64,000 nt of DNA from Phaeovulum veldkampii DSM 11550 (GTDB taxonomy: Bacteria; Pseudomonadota; Alphaproteobacteria; Rhodobacterales; Rhodobacteraceae): the NCBI RefSeq assembly GCF_003034995.1, contig NZ_PZKF01000007.1, positions 45,127-109,126 of the forward strand. Direction: 5' to 3'. The translations under genes and the position numbers were made by a program. How positions within the stretch are numbered: position 1 is the first letter of the stretch; the number at the start of each line of letters is the position of its first letter. Positions 28,280-38,114 of the stretch are shown one piece after another. The notes beneath the pieces are model-generated. The model had not been told where the DNA came from, ran no database searches, and saw only the letters and a program-made list of their open reading frames with translations.

Positions 28280-29700
28280 CGCCCGAGGGTGGCGCCCGCC
28301 GCCCGGTGCTGCGCGCCGAGCCGCGCCACGCCGCCGCGCAGATCACGCTGAAGGCCGCAGAGACAGCCGGGCACGGCGCCGGGCTGTGGCAGAAGCTGGG
28401 CCTTGGGGCTGGCACGCGCCCCGAGCCGGTGCCGCGGGCCGAGCCTGTCGTTCGGGCGGTGCCTGTGCTGCGGGCCGAATCTTTTGTGCAGGTGGCGCCC
28501 GATGTGGGGCCGGAACCCGTGGTGCAGCATGAGCCGCGCCGGGCGGTGCCGCAGCCAGAGCCGGTCTGGCACTGGGATGCCGACGGCGCCGATGCGCCCG
28601 GCTTTTCGGTCGCCGAGGATGCCGAGCGTTGGATCTTTGGCGAGACCGCCGACCATGCCGCCGCGGATGCTGCCAAGGTCGATTTCGACCCCGACCAGAC
28701 CGAAGCGGCCTTGTTCGAGCGGTTCGGGGCCATAATGTCCGATTTTGACGCGGTGTCGGTTGCGCGGCCCGATCCGGCCCCGACGCCGCCCGCTGCCGCC
28801 GCACGGCGCCGGTGGTTTGCGCGGCGTGCCCCGGCAGTGCGCGCGGTGCGGCGTGATCCGGCCCCCTCGCGGTTGGCCTATCGGCTGCACCGGCTGTGGC
28901 TGACGCCTGCGGTGCGCGGTCTGGCGCATGTGGGACTGCCGGTTCTGGCGGTTGTGGCGGCGCTGGCTCTGTGGCTGGGCGACGAGGGCCGCCGCGCTGC
29001 GATTGTTGCGCAATATGAAACGCTACGGGATGATTTTCAGAACCGCCCCGAATTCCGGGTCAGCCTGCTGCGGATCGAAGGGGCGAGTGCGCCGGTCGAT
29101 GCCGCGATCCGGTCGATGATGCCGGTCAAGCTGCCCGCGTCGTCCTTCGCGCTGGATCTCGACGGGCTGCGCGACATGATCCTGCGGCTGGATGCGGTGG
29201 CAGGGGTCGATCTGGTGATCCGCGCGGGGCAGTTGGAGGTGGCGGTCACCGAACGTGTACCCGCGGTGCTGTGGCGCCGCGCGGCCGGCATCGAGATGCT
29301 GGATGCGACCGGCCACCGCGTTGCCACGCTGGTTGCGCGCGAGGGGCGCGCCGACCTGCCACTGATCGCGGGGGCGGGCGCCGACAGGGCGGTGCCCGAG
29401 GCGCTGGCGCTGCTGGCGGCAGCCGAACCGATGCTGGCACGCACACGCGGTCTGGTGCGGGTGGGCGAGCGGCGCTGGGACATGGTGCTGGATCGGGGCC
29501 AGCGTATCCTGCTGCCCGAGACGGGGGCAGTGGCGGCGCTGCAACGCGTGGTGGCGCTGGATCGGGCCGAAGAAATTCTCGCCCGCGATTTCACGCATCT
29601 CGACATGCGCAACGAAGACCGGCCGACCCTGCGCCTTGGCGCGGCGGCGTTGGAACAATACCGGCAGATCAAGATCCGGGAAACGAGGGTGGTTCAATGA
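28267..29700 (+). CDS. ftsQ: Cell division protein FtsQ with a very long cytoplasmic N-terminus
   Basis: FtsQ is the bitopic scaffold of the FtsQBL complex. A membrane helix lies at about residues 218-238 ([20 protein letters not shown]). It is followed by a POTRA-like domain ([11 protein letters not shown], then [22 protein letters not shown]) and the FtsQ beta domain ending in [12 protein letters not shown]. The protein has 477 residues against 276 in E. coli. The excess is the first 217 residues, a low-complexity cytoplasmic region rich in Pro, Ala, Arg and Glu. The start at 28267 follows GGAGGA; an ATG at 28276 is an alternative. Position between ddl and ftsA confirms identity. Confidence 0.93.
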   Translation: MQPMTPEGGARRPVLRAEPRHAAAQITLKAAETAGHGAGLWQKLGLGAGTRPEPVPRAEPVVRAVPVLRAESFVQVAPDVGPEPVVQHEPRRAVPQPEPVWHWDADGADAPGFSVAEDAERWIFGETADHAAADAAKVDFDPDQTEAALFERFGAIMSDFDAVSVARPDPAPTPPAAAARRRWFARRAPAVRAVRRDPAPSRLAYRLHRLWLTPAVRGLAHVGLPVLAVVAALALWLGDEGRRAAIVAQYETLRDDFQNRPEFRVSLLRIEGASAPVDAAIRSMMPVKLPASSFALDLDGLRDMILRLDAVAGVDLVIRAGQLEVAVTERVPAVLWRRAAGIEMLDATGHRVATLVAREGRADLPLIAGAGADRAVPEALALLAAAEPMLARTRGLVRVGERRWDMVLDRGQRILLPETGAVAALQRVVALDRAEEILARDFTHLDMRNEDRPTLRLGAAALEQYRQIKIRETRVVQ

Positions 29701-29716
29701 ACGTGCAGGTGCAGCG

Positions 29717-31051
29717 ATGACCGATTTTTACCAGTCGCAACGCGCGATGCGAGCCATGCGTCAGGCTGCGATGCAGCGCGGGGTGGTGGCCATTCTGGAT
29801 GTAGGCACCTCGAAGATCGGCTGTCTTGTGCTGCGCTTTGACGGACCCGAGCGGTTGTGCGAAGCCGACGGCGTGGGCCCGATGGCGGGGCAGTCGGCGT
29901 TCCGTGTGATTGGTGCGGCCACGACGCGGGCGCGCGGTGTGCGCTTTGGCGAGGTTGACGCGATGGCCGAGACCGAACGTGCGATCCGCACCGCGGTGCA
30001 GGCGGCACAGAAAATGGCCAATGTCCGGGTTGACCATGTGATCGCCTGTTTCGCGGGCGCCGGGCCGCGCAGCTATGGGCTGGCGGGCGAGATTGAACTG
30101 GCCGGGGGGCAAGTGTCCGAACAGGACGTGGCGCGCGTTCTGGCGGCCTGCGACCTGCCCGATTTCGGGCCGGGCCGCGAGGTGCTGCACGCCCAGCCGG
30201 TGAATTTCGCGCTGGATCACCGCACCGGGCTGGGTGATCCGCGCGGCCATGTCGGCAACCGGCTGGCGGTGGATATGCACCTGCTGACCGTCGATGCCGC
30301 GGCGGTGCAGAACCTGATCTATTGCATCAACCGCTGCGATCTGGAACTGGCGGGGATCGCCTCGTCAGCCTATGTCGCCGGGATCGCGAGCCTCGTTGAG
30401 GACGAACAGGAACTGGGCGCGGCCTGCATCGACATGGGCGGCGGGGCCACCGGGGTTTCGATCTTTATCAAGAAGCACATGATCTTTGCCGATGCGGTGC
30501 GGATGGGGGGCGACCATGTCAGCGCCGACATCTCGAAGGGGTTGCAGGTGCCGATGGCCGTGGCCGAGCGCATCAAGACGATCCACGGTGGGGTTCATGC
30601 CACCGGCATGGACGACCGCGAGATGATCGAGATCGGCGGCGACAGTGGCGACTGGGAAAAAGACCGCCGCCGGATCAGCCGGACCGAACTGATCGGGATC
30701 ATGCGTCCGCGGGTCGAGGAAATTCTGGAGGATGTGCGCGCGCTGCTGGATGCGGCGGGGTTTGATCATCTGCCCAGCCAACAGATCGTGCTGACGGGGG
30801 GGGCAAGCCAGATCCCCGGTCTTGACATGCTGGCGGCCAGGATTTTGGGGCAGAACGTGCGGCTGGGGCGCCCGCTGCGGGTGCAGGGTCTGCCGCAGGC
30901 GGCCACCGGCCCGGCATTCGCCAGCGCGGTGGGGCTGGCGCTGTTTGCCGCCCATCCGCAAGACGAATGGTGGGATTTCGAGGTGCCCGCAGAGCGCTAT
31001 CCGGCGCGGTCGCTGAAACGCGCGATGCGCTGGTTCAAGGACAACTGGTGA
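29717..31051 (+). CDS. ftsA: Cell division protein FtsA
   Basis: FtsA is an actin-like ATPase that tethers FtsZ filaments to the membrane and recruits later division proteins. The 444-residue protein has the phosphate-1 motif VVAILDVGTSKIGCLV (about 25-40), the 1C domain region AETERAIRTAVQAAQKM, phosphate-2 CIDMGGGATGVSIF and the adenosine motif VLTGGASQIPGL. The C-terminal SLKRAMRWFKDNW is the amphipathic membrane-targeting helix. The ATG at 29717 is chosen; it lies 16 bases after the ftsQ stop. Confidence 0.96.
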   Translation: MTDFYQSQRAMRAMRQAAMQRGVVAILDVGTSKIGCLVLRFDGPERLCEADGVGPMAGQSAFRVIGAATTRARGVRFGEVDAMAETERAIRTAVQAAQKMANVRVDHVIACFAGAGPRSYGLAGEIELAGGQVSEQDVARVLAACDLPDFGPGREVLHAQPVNFALDHRTGLGDPRGHVGNRLAVDMHLLTVDAAAVQNLIYCINRCDLELAGIASSAYVAGIASLVEDEQELGAACIDMGGGATGVSIFIKKHMIFADAVRMGGDHVSADISKGLQVPMAVAERIKTIHGGVHATGMDDREMIEIGGDSGDWEKDRRRISRTELIGIMRPRVEEILEDVRALLDAAGFDHLPSQQIVLTGGASQIPGLDMLAARILGQNVRLGRPLRVQGLPQAATGPAFASAVGLALFAAHPQDEWWDFEVPAERYPARSLKRAMRWFKDNW

Positions 31052-31241
31052 AGGGTCGCGTTTCGATTTCCACCAGATGCTGCGCCATGCGCGAGATACC
31101 GCCGACGCTTTGAATCCGCGCGCCAGATTTTGTGGCGGGCCTGTGTTTTTTAGGTGACGGATCGCCTGTTCGCAGGTAAATTTACTGGAATATCGGGGAA
31201 ACCGGCCATTCAGGCCCGGACAAACACAGGCGGAAACGGTA
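31052..31241 (+). promoter_or_regulatory. ftsA-ftsZ intergenic region, likely ftsZ promoter/leader
   Basis: This 190-base gap is unusually long for the operon and relatively AT-rich at 31130-31195. It contains the perfect palindrome GTAAATTTAC (31176-31185) and a T-run at 31145-31151. No promoter hexamers are convincing. It probably supplies extra ftsZ transcription. Confidence 0.4.
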
Positions 31242-32882
31242 ATGGCATTGAATCTGATGATGTCCGAGCGTGAAGAGCTTAAGCCGCGGATCACGGTTTT
31301 CGGCGTGGGCGGGGCAGGCGGCAACGCTGTCAACAACATGATCGACAAGCAGCTTGAGGGGGTCGAGTTCGTCGTGGCGAACACCGATGCTCAGGCGCTG
31401 CAACAGTCGCGGTCAACCGCGCGCATCCAGATGGGGGTGAAGGTCACCGAAGGTCTGGGCGCGGGGGCGCGGCCCTCGGTCGGTGCGGCGGCGGCCGAAG
31501 AAACGATCGAAGAGATCGTCGATCATCTGGCGGGCGCGCATATGTGTTTCATCACCGCAGGCATGGGGGGCGGCACCGGCACCGGGGCGGCCCCGATCAT
31601 CGCGCAGGCGGCACGGGAGCTGGGCGTGTTGACCGTGGGCGTGGTGACCAAGCCGTTCCAGTTCGAAGGCTCCAAACGGATGCGTCAGGCGGATGATGGC
31701 ATCGAGGCGCTGCAAAAGGTCGTCGATACGCTGATCGTCATTCCGAACCAGAACCTGTTCCGTCTGGCCAACGAAAAGACCACCTTCACCGAAGCCTTCG
31801 CGATGGCCGATGATGTGCTGTATCAGGGCGTCAAGGGCGTGACCGACCTGATGGTGCGGCCCGGCCTGATCAACCTCGACTTTGCCGACGTGCGCGCGGT
31901 GATGGACGAAATGGGCAAAGCCATGATGGGCACCGGCGAAGCCTCGGGCGATGACCGCGCGGTGCAGGCCGCCGAAAAGGCGATCGCCAACCCGCTGCTG
32001 GATGAAATCAGCCTGCGCGGGGCCAAGGGCGTGCTGATCAATATCACCGGCGGCTATGATCTGACGCTGTTCGAACTGGATGAGGCGGCCAATCGCATCC
32101 GCGAAGAAGTGGACCCCGAGGCCAATATCATCGTCGGTTCTACCCTCGATCCGTCGATGGAAGGGCAGATGCGCGTGTCGGTCGTGGCGACCGGGATCGA
32201 CGCCGCGCCCGCACAGGCGGAGGTGCCGGTGGCCCGCCGCCGTCTGGCCGAGCCGCTGCACCAGCCCCATGCCGCACCGCAGGCCCAACCCGCAGCGGCG
32301 CAGCCCCCCGTGCAGGACATGACTTATCAGCAGCAGCCCGCACGCGCCGAAGAGCGCGGTCTGTTCGACCAGCCCGCTGAACCCGCCGCCCCGGCGGCCC
32401 GGTTCGAGGGCGAGGGCGATCTGCCCCCGCCCGCCTATCGGCCGCAACCGGCCGCGCCGCAGGCGCAGCGCGATCTTTATGCCGATGACGACGCAGGGGC
32501 CTTTGTGGCGCCCCGTCCGCGCGCGGCAGGCGCGCCCGCGCCCGAAACGATGGCCCGTCTGCAAGCGGCGGCGGCCAAGGTTCCCTCTGCCCAGCAGCCC
32601 CGTGCCGCAGCGCAGCCGATGTCGGCAACCCGGCCCGCAGGCCAGCCTCTGGGCGGCATCGGCGCTGCCCGCGGCGCCGAAAAGCCGCGCTTCGGGATCA
32701 ACTCGCTGATCAACCGCATGACCGGCCATGCCGATCAGGCGCAGCCCGACCGCCCGCTTGACCGGCCCGCGCCGGTGGCGCGCAATCAGTCGCTGGCAGC
32801 GGCCTATGATGACGAACCCGAGGCAGACCCCGAACAGGACCGGATCGAAATTCCGGCCTTCCTGCGCCGTCAGGCCAACTGA
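31242..32882 (+). CDS. ftsZ: Cell division protein FtsZ
   Basis: FtsZ is the tubulin-like GTPase that forms the Z ring. The 546-residue protein has [15 protein letters not shown] (19-33), the tubulin signature [10 protein letters not shown] (109-118), the T7 loop [11 protein letters not shown] and the core ending near residue 325. A long Pro/Ala/Gln-rich linker of roughly 200 residues follows, ending in the conserved peptide [10 protein letters not shown], which binds FtsA and other partners. Such long linkers are common in alphaproteobacteria. A strong terminator follows the gene. Confidence 0.98.
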   Translation: MALNLMMSEREELKPRITVFGVGGAGGNAVNNMIDKQLEGVEFVVANTDAQALQQSRSTARIQMGVKVTEGLGAGARPSVGAAAAEETIEEIVDHLAGAHMCFITAGMGGGTGTGAAPIIAQAARELGVLTVGVVTKPFQFEGSKRMRQADDGIEALQKVVDTLIVIPNQNLFRLANEKTTFTEAFAMADDVLYQGVKGVTDLMVRPGLINLDFADVRAVMDEMGKAMMGTGEASGDDRAVQAAEKAIANPLLDEISLRGAKGVLINITGGYDLTLFELDEAANRIREEVDPEANIIVGSTLDPSMEGQMRVSVVATGIDAAPAQAEVPVARRRLAEPLHQPHAAPQAQPAAAQPPVQDMTYQQQPARAEERGLFDQPAEPAAPAARFEGEGDLPPPAYRPQPAAPQAQRDLYADDDAGAFVAPRPRAAGAPAPETMARLQAAAAKVPSAQQPRAAAQPMSATRPAGQPLGGIGAARGAEKPRFGINSLINRMTGHADQAQPDRPLDRPAPVARNQSLAAAYDDEPEADPEQDRIEIPAFLRRQAN

Positions 32883-32924
32883 TCGCAGCGAACGCAGTGT
32901 AACAAAGCGTTCACAAGTCTTGCG

Positions 32925-32957
32925 AAAGAGCCGGTTTGTCCCGGCTCTTTTGATTTT
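32925..32957 (+). terminator. Rho-independent terminator after ftsZ
   Basis: AAAGAGCCGG (32925-32934) pairs perfectly with CCGGCTCTTT (32941-32950) across a six-base loop TTTGTC, and TTGATTTT follows. It lies 43 bases after the ftsZ stop and should end the dcw transcript. TATAAT at 32957-32962, within TTGATT-TTAT-AATCAA, directly follows and might serve as a -10 for lpxC, but no good -35 was found. Confidence 0.88.
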
Positions 32958-33146
32958 ATAATCAATGCGTTGATGCCTGTTCGGCGGGATTGCGCCGCGC
33001 TGCGGCAGGATTGTTTCAACCCGTTACAATCTGTGAATTGTTAACCGTGGCAGCTTTGCTTAGCTGATGCTGCGACAAAGTGCCTTTGGGCCTTTGCCGC
33101 CACAGCCGCCGCCAGCAAGGACGGCAAGGCCATGAGGAGACGGGCA

Positions 33147-34115
33147 GTGCAGACGACAATCGCATCATCGACCAGCTTTGAGGGCGTGGGCTTGCATTCG
33201 GGCGCTCCGGTGCGGCTGACCATTCACCCCGCCGCCGCGGGCACCGGCATCCGGTTTCGCCGCACCGATGTGACGGGCGTATCCCCCGATATCGCGGCCC
33301 GCTGGGATGTGGTGGTGCCGTCGCGGCTGTGCACGTTGATCGAGAACGCCGATCGCGTCAGCGTATCGACCATCGAACATGTGATGGCTGCGCTGGCGGG
33401 TGCGGGGGTGCACAACGCCCTGATCGAGATCGACGGCCCCGAAGTGCCGATCCTTGACGGCTCGTCCGCACCTTTTGTCGAGGGGATTCTGGCCAGCGGC
33501 CTGCGCGAGATGTCGGCGCCGCTGCGCGCGATCCGCATTCTGGCCCCGGTCGAGGTGCAGGACGGCGCCGCGGTGGCGCGTCTGGAACCCGCGGACAGTT
33601 TCGAAATCGACTTTGCCATCGACTTTGACGACCGGGCCATCGGCCAGCAGAAGAAGACGCTGAACATGGCCAACGGCGCCTTTGTACGCGAGTTGATGGA
33701 CAGCCGCACTTTCTGCCGTCAATCCGATGTCGAGGCGATGCGCGCCAACGGGCTGGCGCTGGGCGGCAGCTATGAAAACGCCGTGGTGGTCGAAGGTGAC
33801 CGGGTGCTCAGCCCCGGCGGCCTGCGTCACGCCGACGAGGCGGTGCGCCACAAGATGCTGGATGCGATGGGTGATCTGGCGCTGGCGGGGGCGCCGATTT
33901 TGGGCCGCTACCGGGGGCGCCGCGCGGGTCATGCACTGACCAACCGACTGCTGCGCGCTCTGTTTGCTGACCGCAGCGCCTGGCGCTGGGAAGACCTGAC
34001 ACCCAGTGGCCTGCATGCGCTGCCCGGTGCCGGGCTGGGCAAGACGCAGCGCCCCGGCACCGCGCCGCGCGCCTCGGGGCGTGCCCCTGTTGCTGCCCGC
34101 CGCGCCTTTGCCTAA
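33147..34115 (+). CDS. lpxC: UDP-3-O-acyl-N-acetylglucosamine deacetylase LpxC
   Basis: LpxC is the zinc deacetylase that commits UDP-acyl-GlcNAc to lipid A. The 322-residue protein starts with GTG at 33147, six bases after AGGAGA, giving the usual MQTTIASSTSFEGVGLHSG start; the upstream ATG at 33132 overlaps the ribosome-binding site. Zinc ligands are visible in TIEHVMAAL and in GGLRHADEAVRHKMLDAMGD (the two His and Asp). A basic Ala/Arg/Pro tail of about 30 residues extends beyond the usual end. It is separated from ftsZ by a terminator, so it has its own promoter. Confidence 0.96.
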   Translation: MQTTIASSTSFEGVGLHSGAPVRLTIHPAAAGTGIRFRRTDVTGVSPDIAARWDVVVPSRLCTLIENADRVSVSTIEHVMAALAGAGVHNALIEIDGPEVPILDGSSAPFVEGILASGLREMSAPLRAIRILAPVEVQDGAAVARLEPADSFEIDFAIDFDDRAIGQQKKTLNMANGAFVRELMDSRTFCRQSDVEAMRANGLALGGSYENAVVVEGDRVLSPGGLRHADEAVRHKMLDAMGDLALAGAPILGRYRGRRAGHALTNRLLRALFADRSAWRWEDLTPSGLHALPGAGLGKTQRPGTAPRASGRAPVAARRAFA

Positions 34116-34217
34116 GCCTTTGGATATCTGCGAAAGGCATTTTGCGCCCCGGATTTTTCTGTGCTAGGACGGGCGAAACAGCCCTGATCGGGGCAGGGGA
34201 AGATCAACGAAGACGGG

Positions 34218-35075
34218 ATGGGGCAGGACATGGCGCGCGGCAAAACAGCGGCTCAACTTGTCGGCGGCCTCGTGCTGGTCGCGGCTTTGACCGCCTGCGG
34301 CGGGGGCACCAAGGAACCGCCGCTGGACAGTTTCACCGCCGAGGAAATCTACAAGCGGGGCGAATACGAGCTTGAGGTGGGTAACCCGCGCAAGCCGGAA
34401 ACCGCGATCCGCTATTTTTCCGAGGTGGAGCGGCTTTATCCCTATTCGGAATGGGCCAAGCGCGCGTTGATCATGCAGGCCTTCAGCCAGCACAAGGCCA
34501 AGCAATACGAAGAGGCGCGCGGCACCGCGCAGCGGTTCATCGACACCTATCCCGGTGACGAAGACGCGGCCTATGCCAAATACCTGCTGGCGCTGTCCTA
34601 CTATGACCAGATCGACGAGGTGGGTCGCGATCAGGGCCTGACATTCCAGGCGTTGCAGGCGCTGCGCGCGGTGATCGAGGAATATCCCGAAAGCGAATAT
34701 GCGCGGTCGGCGATGCTGAAATTCGATCTGGCCTTCGACCATCTGGCGGCGAAGGAAATGGAGATCGGGCGGTATTATCTGAAGCAGGGTCATTACACCG
34801 CCGCGATCAACCGTTTCCGCGTGGTGGTCGAAGATTTCCAGACCACCACCCACACCCCCGAGGCGCTGCACCGGCTGGTCGAATCCTATCTGGCGCTGGG
34901 CCTGACCGACGAGGCGCAGACGGCAGGCGCGATTTTGGGCCACAACTTCCAGGGCTCGCAGTTCTACGCCGACAGTTTCGCGCTGCTGAAAGGCCGCGGG
35001 CTGGCACCGGAGGCCAAGGGCGACAACTGGCTGAGCAAGGTCTATCGGCAGGTGATCCGAGGCGCATGGCTGTAA
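34218..35075 (+). CDS. bamD: Outer membrane protein assembly factor BamD (ComL)
   Basis: BamD is the essential lipoprotein of the BAM complex that inserts beta-barrel proteins in the outer membrane. The 285-residue precursor has a lipoprotein signal peptide with lipobox LTAC (Cys at residue 27), followed by TPR-like repeats: the EIYKRGEYELEVGNPRKPETAIRYF-type first repeat near residues 45-65 and NRFRVVVEDFQTTTHTPEAL further on. The order lpxC-bamD-recN is typical for this family of bacteria. An ATG at 34230 (MARGKTAAQ) would also leave a complete signal peptide, so the start is uncertain by four residues. Confidence 0.94.
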   Translation: MGQDMARGKTAAQLVGGLVLVAALTACGGGTKEPPLDSFTAEEIYKRGEYELEVGNPRKPETAIRYFSEVERLYPYSEWAKRALIMQAFSQHKAKQYEEARGTAQRFIDTYPGDEDAAYAKYLLALSYYDQIDEVGRDQGLTFQALQALRAVIEEYPESEYARSAMLKFDLAFDHLAAKEMEIGRYYLKQGHYTAAINRFRVVVEDFQTTTHTPEALHRLVESYLALGLTDEAQTAGAILGHNFQGSQFYADSFALLKGRGLAPEAKGDNWLSKVYRQVIRGAWL

Positions 35076-35081
35076 GTCGGC

Positions 35082-35110
35082 GGTGGGCGGATCGCCCACC
35101 CTACGGGGGC
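35082..35110 (+). repeat. Palindromic intergenic repeat, family B, copy 2
   Basis: GGTGGGCG-GAT-CGCCCACC forms a perfect 8-bp hairpin (35082-35100), followed by CTACGGGGGC. The tail and layout match the element at 18441-18470. It lies between bamD and recN, ending just before the recN ribosome-binding region. Confidence 0.6.
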
Positions 35111-35115
35111 AGGTG

Positions 35116-36765
35116 ATGCTTCGAAGCCTCGAAATCCGGGATATGCTGCTGATCGACCGGCTCGAACTGGAGTTTCGGGCGGGGCTGAATGTGCTTACCG
35201 GGGAAACCGGGGCGGGCAAGTCGATCCTGCTGGATTGTCTGGGCTTTGTGCTGGGCTGGCGCGGCCGCGCCGATCTGGTGCGTCAGGGTGCGGCGCAGGG
35301 CGAGGTGGTGGCGGTGTTCGACCTGCCCCCCGACCATGGCGCGCATCGGCTGCTGGCGGAGGCGGGGCTGCCTGGGGGGGCAGAATTGATCCTGCGCCGT
35401 CAGGTCACGCCCGAGGGCCGCAAGACCGCCTTTGTCAATGACCGCCGGGCCTCGGCCGAGGTGCTGCGCGCGCTGGCCGAGACGCTGGTGGAACTGCATG
35501 GCCAGCACGATGACCGTGGTTTGTTGAACCCGCGCGGGCACCGGGCGCTGCTGGATGCGTTCGGCGGGCATGAGGCGTTGCTGGCCGATCTGCGCGCGGC
35601 GTGGGGTGCGCTTGCGGCGGCCCGCCGGGCCGAGGCCGAGGCGGCGGCGGCCTTGGCGGCCGTGCGGGGCGAGGAGGCGTTTCTGCGCCATGCCGTGGCC
35701 GAGTTGGACCGGCTGGACCCGCTTCCCGGCGAAGAGGCAGACCTGGACACGCGCCGCCGCCAGATGCAGGCCGCCGAGCGGATCCGGGGCGATGTGGCGC
35801 GCGCGGCGCAGGCACTGGGTCTTGACGGCGCCGAGGCGCTGCTACGCGATGCCGCGCGCTGGCTGGAGGGTGTGGCCGACCGCGCAGAGGGCGCGCTGGA
35901 GGCGCCGATGGCCGCGCTGAATCGCGCGCGGATCGAATTGGGCGAGGCTGCTGACGGGGTAGACCGCGCGCTGGACAGCCTTGCGCATGACCCGCGCGAG
36001 TTGGAGGCGGTGGAAGAACGGCTGTTCGCAATCCGGGCGCTGGCGCGCAAGCATGGGGTTTTGCCCGATGATCTGGGCGATCACGCGAGTGGCCTGCGGG
36101 CGCGACTGGCGGCGCTGGACGGGGGCGAGGGGCAGTTGCGCGCGCTGGCCGCCGCCACCGTCGCAGCGCAGGCCCGCTATGGCGCCGTGGCAGATCGGCT
36201 GGGCGCTGCCCGGCGCGCGGCCGCGGGGCGGCTGGATGCCGCGATGGCCACGGAACTGGCGCCGCTGAAGATGGAACGCGCAATCTTCACCACCGAAGTT
36301 ACCCCCGCCGAACCCGGCGCCGAGGGGCAGGACAGTGTCACCTTCCTGGTCGCCACCAACCCCGGTGCCCCGGCGGGGGCGCTGAACCGGATCGCGTCGG
36401 GCGGGGAATTGTCGCGGTTTCTGCTGGCGCTTAAGGTCTGCCTCTCTCAGGGCGCCGAGGCGCTGGTGATGATCTTCGACGAGATCGACCGCGGCGTGGG
36501 CGGTGCCACCGCCGATGCCGTCGGCCGCCGTCTGGCCCGTCTGGCCGAGACGGCGCAGGTTCTGGTCGTGACCCACAGCCCGCAGGTTGCGGCGCGCGGT
36601 GACCACCACTGGCGGGTGGAAAAACGGCAAGAGGCGGGGGCCACCACATCGACCGTCACCGCGCTGGCTCCCGCGGCGCGGGTCGATGAAATCGCGCGGA
36701 TGCTGGCGGGCGAAAGCGTGACCGAGGCCGCGCGCGCCGCTGCGCGGGAACTGATCACGGGTTAG
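35116..36765 (+). CDS. recN: DNA repair protein RecN
   Basis: RecN is an SMC-like ATPase that helps repair double-strand breaks by holding DNA together. The 549-residue protein has Walker A LTGETGAGKSILLDCLGFV (about 27-45), Q-loop ELHGQHDDRGLL, a long Ala/Glu/Arg-rich coiled-coil region (about 150-370), the signature IASGGELSRFLLALK and Walker B LVMIFDEIDRGVGG, then VTHSPQVAA. The start at 35116 (MLRSLEIRDMLLIDRLELEF) is the family start. It ends six bases before the convergent kynU stop. Confidence 0.96.
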   Translation: MLRSLEIRDMLLIDRLELEFRAGLNVLTGETGAGKSILLDCLGFVLGWRGRADLVRQGAAQGEVVAVFDLPPDHGAHRLLAEAGLPGGAELILRRQVTPEGRKTAFVNDRRASAEVLRALAETLVELHGQHDDRGLLNPRGHRALLDAFGGHEALLADLRAAWGALAAARRAEAEAAAALAAVRGEEAFLRHAVAELDRLDPLPGEEADLDTRRRQMQAAERIRGDVARAAQALGLDGAEALLRDAARWLEGVADRAEGALEAPMAALNRARIELGEAADGVDRALDSLAHDPRELEAVEERLFAIRALARKHGVLPDDLGDHASGLRARLAALDGGEGQLRALAAATVAAQARYGAVADRLGAARRAAAGRLDAAMATELAPLKMERAIFTTEVTPAEPGAEGQDSVTFLVATNPGAPAGALNRIASGGELSRFLLALKVCLSQGAEALVMIFDEIDRGVGGATADAVGRRLARLAETAQVLVVTHSPQVAARGDHHWRVEKRQEAGATTSTVTALAPAARVDEIARMLAGESVTEAARAAARELITG

Positions 36766-36771
36766 CGCGGC

Positions 36772-37968
36772 TCAGGTCACCCGCGCGCGAAGCCGGTATT
36801 CGGGCCGGTCCCAAAGCCGCCCGGCCATCACCTCGGCGATGATCGCCACCGCGCGCGCCACATCGTCGGCACCGATGAACAGCGGCGTAAAGCCAAAGCG
36901 CAAGATGTCGGGGGCGCGGAAATCGCCCACCACACCACGGGCGATCAGCGCCTGCATGATCGCATAGCCTTCGGCGTGGCGGAACGACACCTGACTGCCG
37001 CGCGCGGCGTGGTCGCGGGGCGTGGCCAGCGCCAGATCGGGGCAGGCGGCCTCGACGCCTGCGATGAACTGATCGCTCAGCGCCAGCGAGCGGGCGCGCA
37101 CATCGGCCATATCGGCCATGTCCCAGATATCCAGCGCGGCCTCCAGCGCGGCCAGTTGCAGCACCGGCGGCGTGCCCACGCGCATCCGCTCGATCCCGCG
37201 AGCGGGGCGATAGCTGGGCTCGAATGCAAAGGGTGCGTCATGGCCCAGCCAGCCCGACAGCGCGGGCCGCGCAATCTCGGCATGGCGCGGCGCGACATAG
37301 ATGAAGGCCGGGCCGCCGGGGCCGGAGTTGAGGTATTTGTAGGTGCAGCCCACTGCGAAATCGGCGCCCGCACCGGCCAGATCAACCGGCACAGCACCCG
37401 CCGAATGCGCCAGATCCCAGACCGTCAGCGCGCCCATCTGATGCGCCTTGGCGGTCAGGCGGGCCATGTCGTGGCGGCGGCCGGTGCGATAATCAACCTC
37501 GGTGATCATCGTCACCGCGATGCTGTCGTCGATGGCGGATTCCACCGCCTCGGGTGCGACCACGCGCAATTCATACCCCGCGCCCAGCGTGCGGCACAGC
37601 CCCTCGGCCATATAGAGATCGGAGGGGAAGTTGCCCGAGTCCGACAGGATCACCCGGCGGGAGGGGTTCATTTCCAGCGCCGAGGCGATCGCCTGATAGA
37701 CCTTGATCGACAACGTGTCGCCCAGCACCACATGGCCCGGTTCGGCCCCGATCAGCCGCGCGATCCGGTCGCCCAGCCGGCTGGGCAGGTCCATCCAGCC
37801 CGCCTTGTTCCAGCCGGTGATCAGCATCTCGCCCCATTCGGCCTCGATCGTGCGCGCGACGCGGGCGGCCGCGGCGCGGGGCATCGGCCCCAGCGAGTTG
37901 CCGTCAAGATAGATCACGCCTTCGGGCAGATGGAACATCGCGCGGGTGGTGGCAAAATCGGTGGTCAT
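36772..37968 (-). CDS. kynU: Kynureninase
   Basis: Kynureninase is a PLP enzyme that cleaves kynurenine to anthranilate and alanine (and 3-hydroxykynurenine to 3-hydroxyanthranilate) in tryptophan breakdown. The 398-residue protein has IYLDGNSLGPMPRA (about 18-31), the PLP-phosphate region SDSGNFPSDLYM, VWDLAHSAGAVPVDL and the PLP lysine in GCTYKYLNSGPGG. The ATG at 37968 follows GGAG at good spacing. No other kynurenine-pathway gene is adjacent. It faces recN and diverges from the ICMT-like gene. Confidence 0.95.
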   Translation of the reverse strand: MTTDFATTRAMFHLPEGVIYLDGNSLGPMPRAAAARVARTIEAEWGEMLITGWNKAGWMDLPSRLGDRIARLIGAEPGHVVLGDTLSIKVYQAIASALEMNPSRRVILSDSGNFPSDLYMAEGLCRTLGAGYELRVVAPEAVESAIDDSIAVTMITEVDYRTGRRHDMARLTAKAHQMGALTVWDLAHSAGAVPVDLAGAGADFAVGCTYKYLNSGPGGPAFIYVAPRHAEIARPALSGWLGHDAPFAFEPSYRPARGIERMRVGTPPVLQLAALEAALDIWDMADMADVRARSLALSDQFIAGVEAACPDLALATPRDHAARGSQVSFRHAEGYAIMQALIARGVVGDFRAPDILRFGFTPLFIGADDVARAVAIIAEVMAGRLWDRPEYRLRARVT

Positions 37969-38114
37969 CGGGGGCTCCGGCTGGTTTCGGCGCAGACTGC
38001 CTGCACGCCGGGCCAAGGGCAAGGCCAGCGCCGCCACGTCGCAGCCAGTTGACTTGCCTTTGGTCCATGCACCCCGGATAACGGCGGGGTGCGATCAGGC
38101 CAACAGGGTGCTTC

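Noticed and set aside
32950..32965. Regulatory operator TTGATT-TTAT-AATCAA
   Set aside because: The dyad overlaps the T-run of the ftsZ terminator and contains TATAAT; it is more simply explained as AT-rich terminator and promoter sequence.
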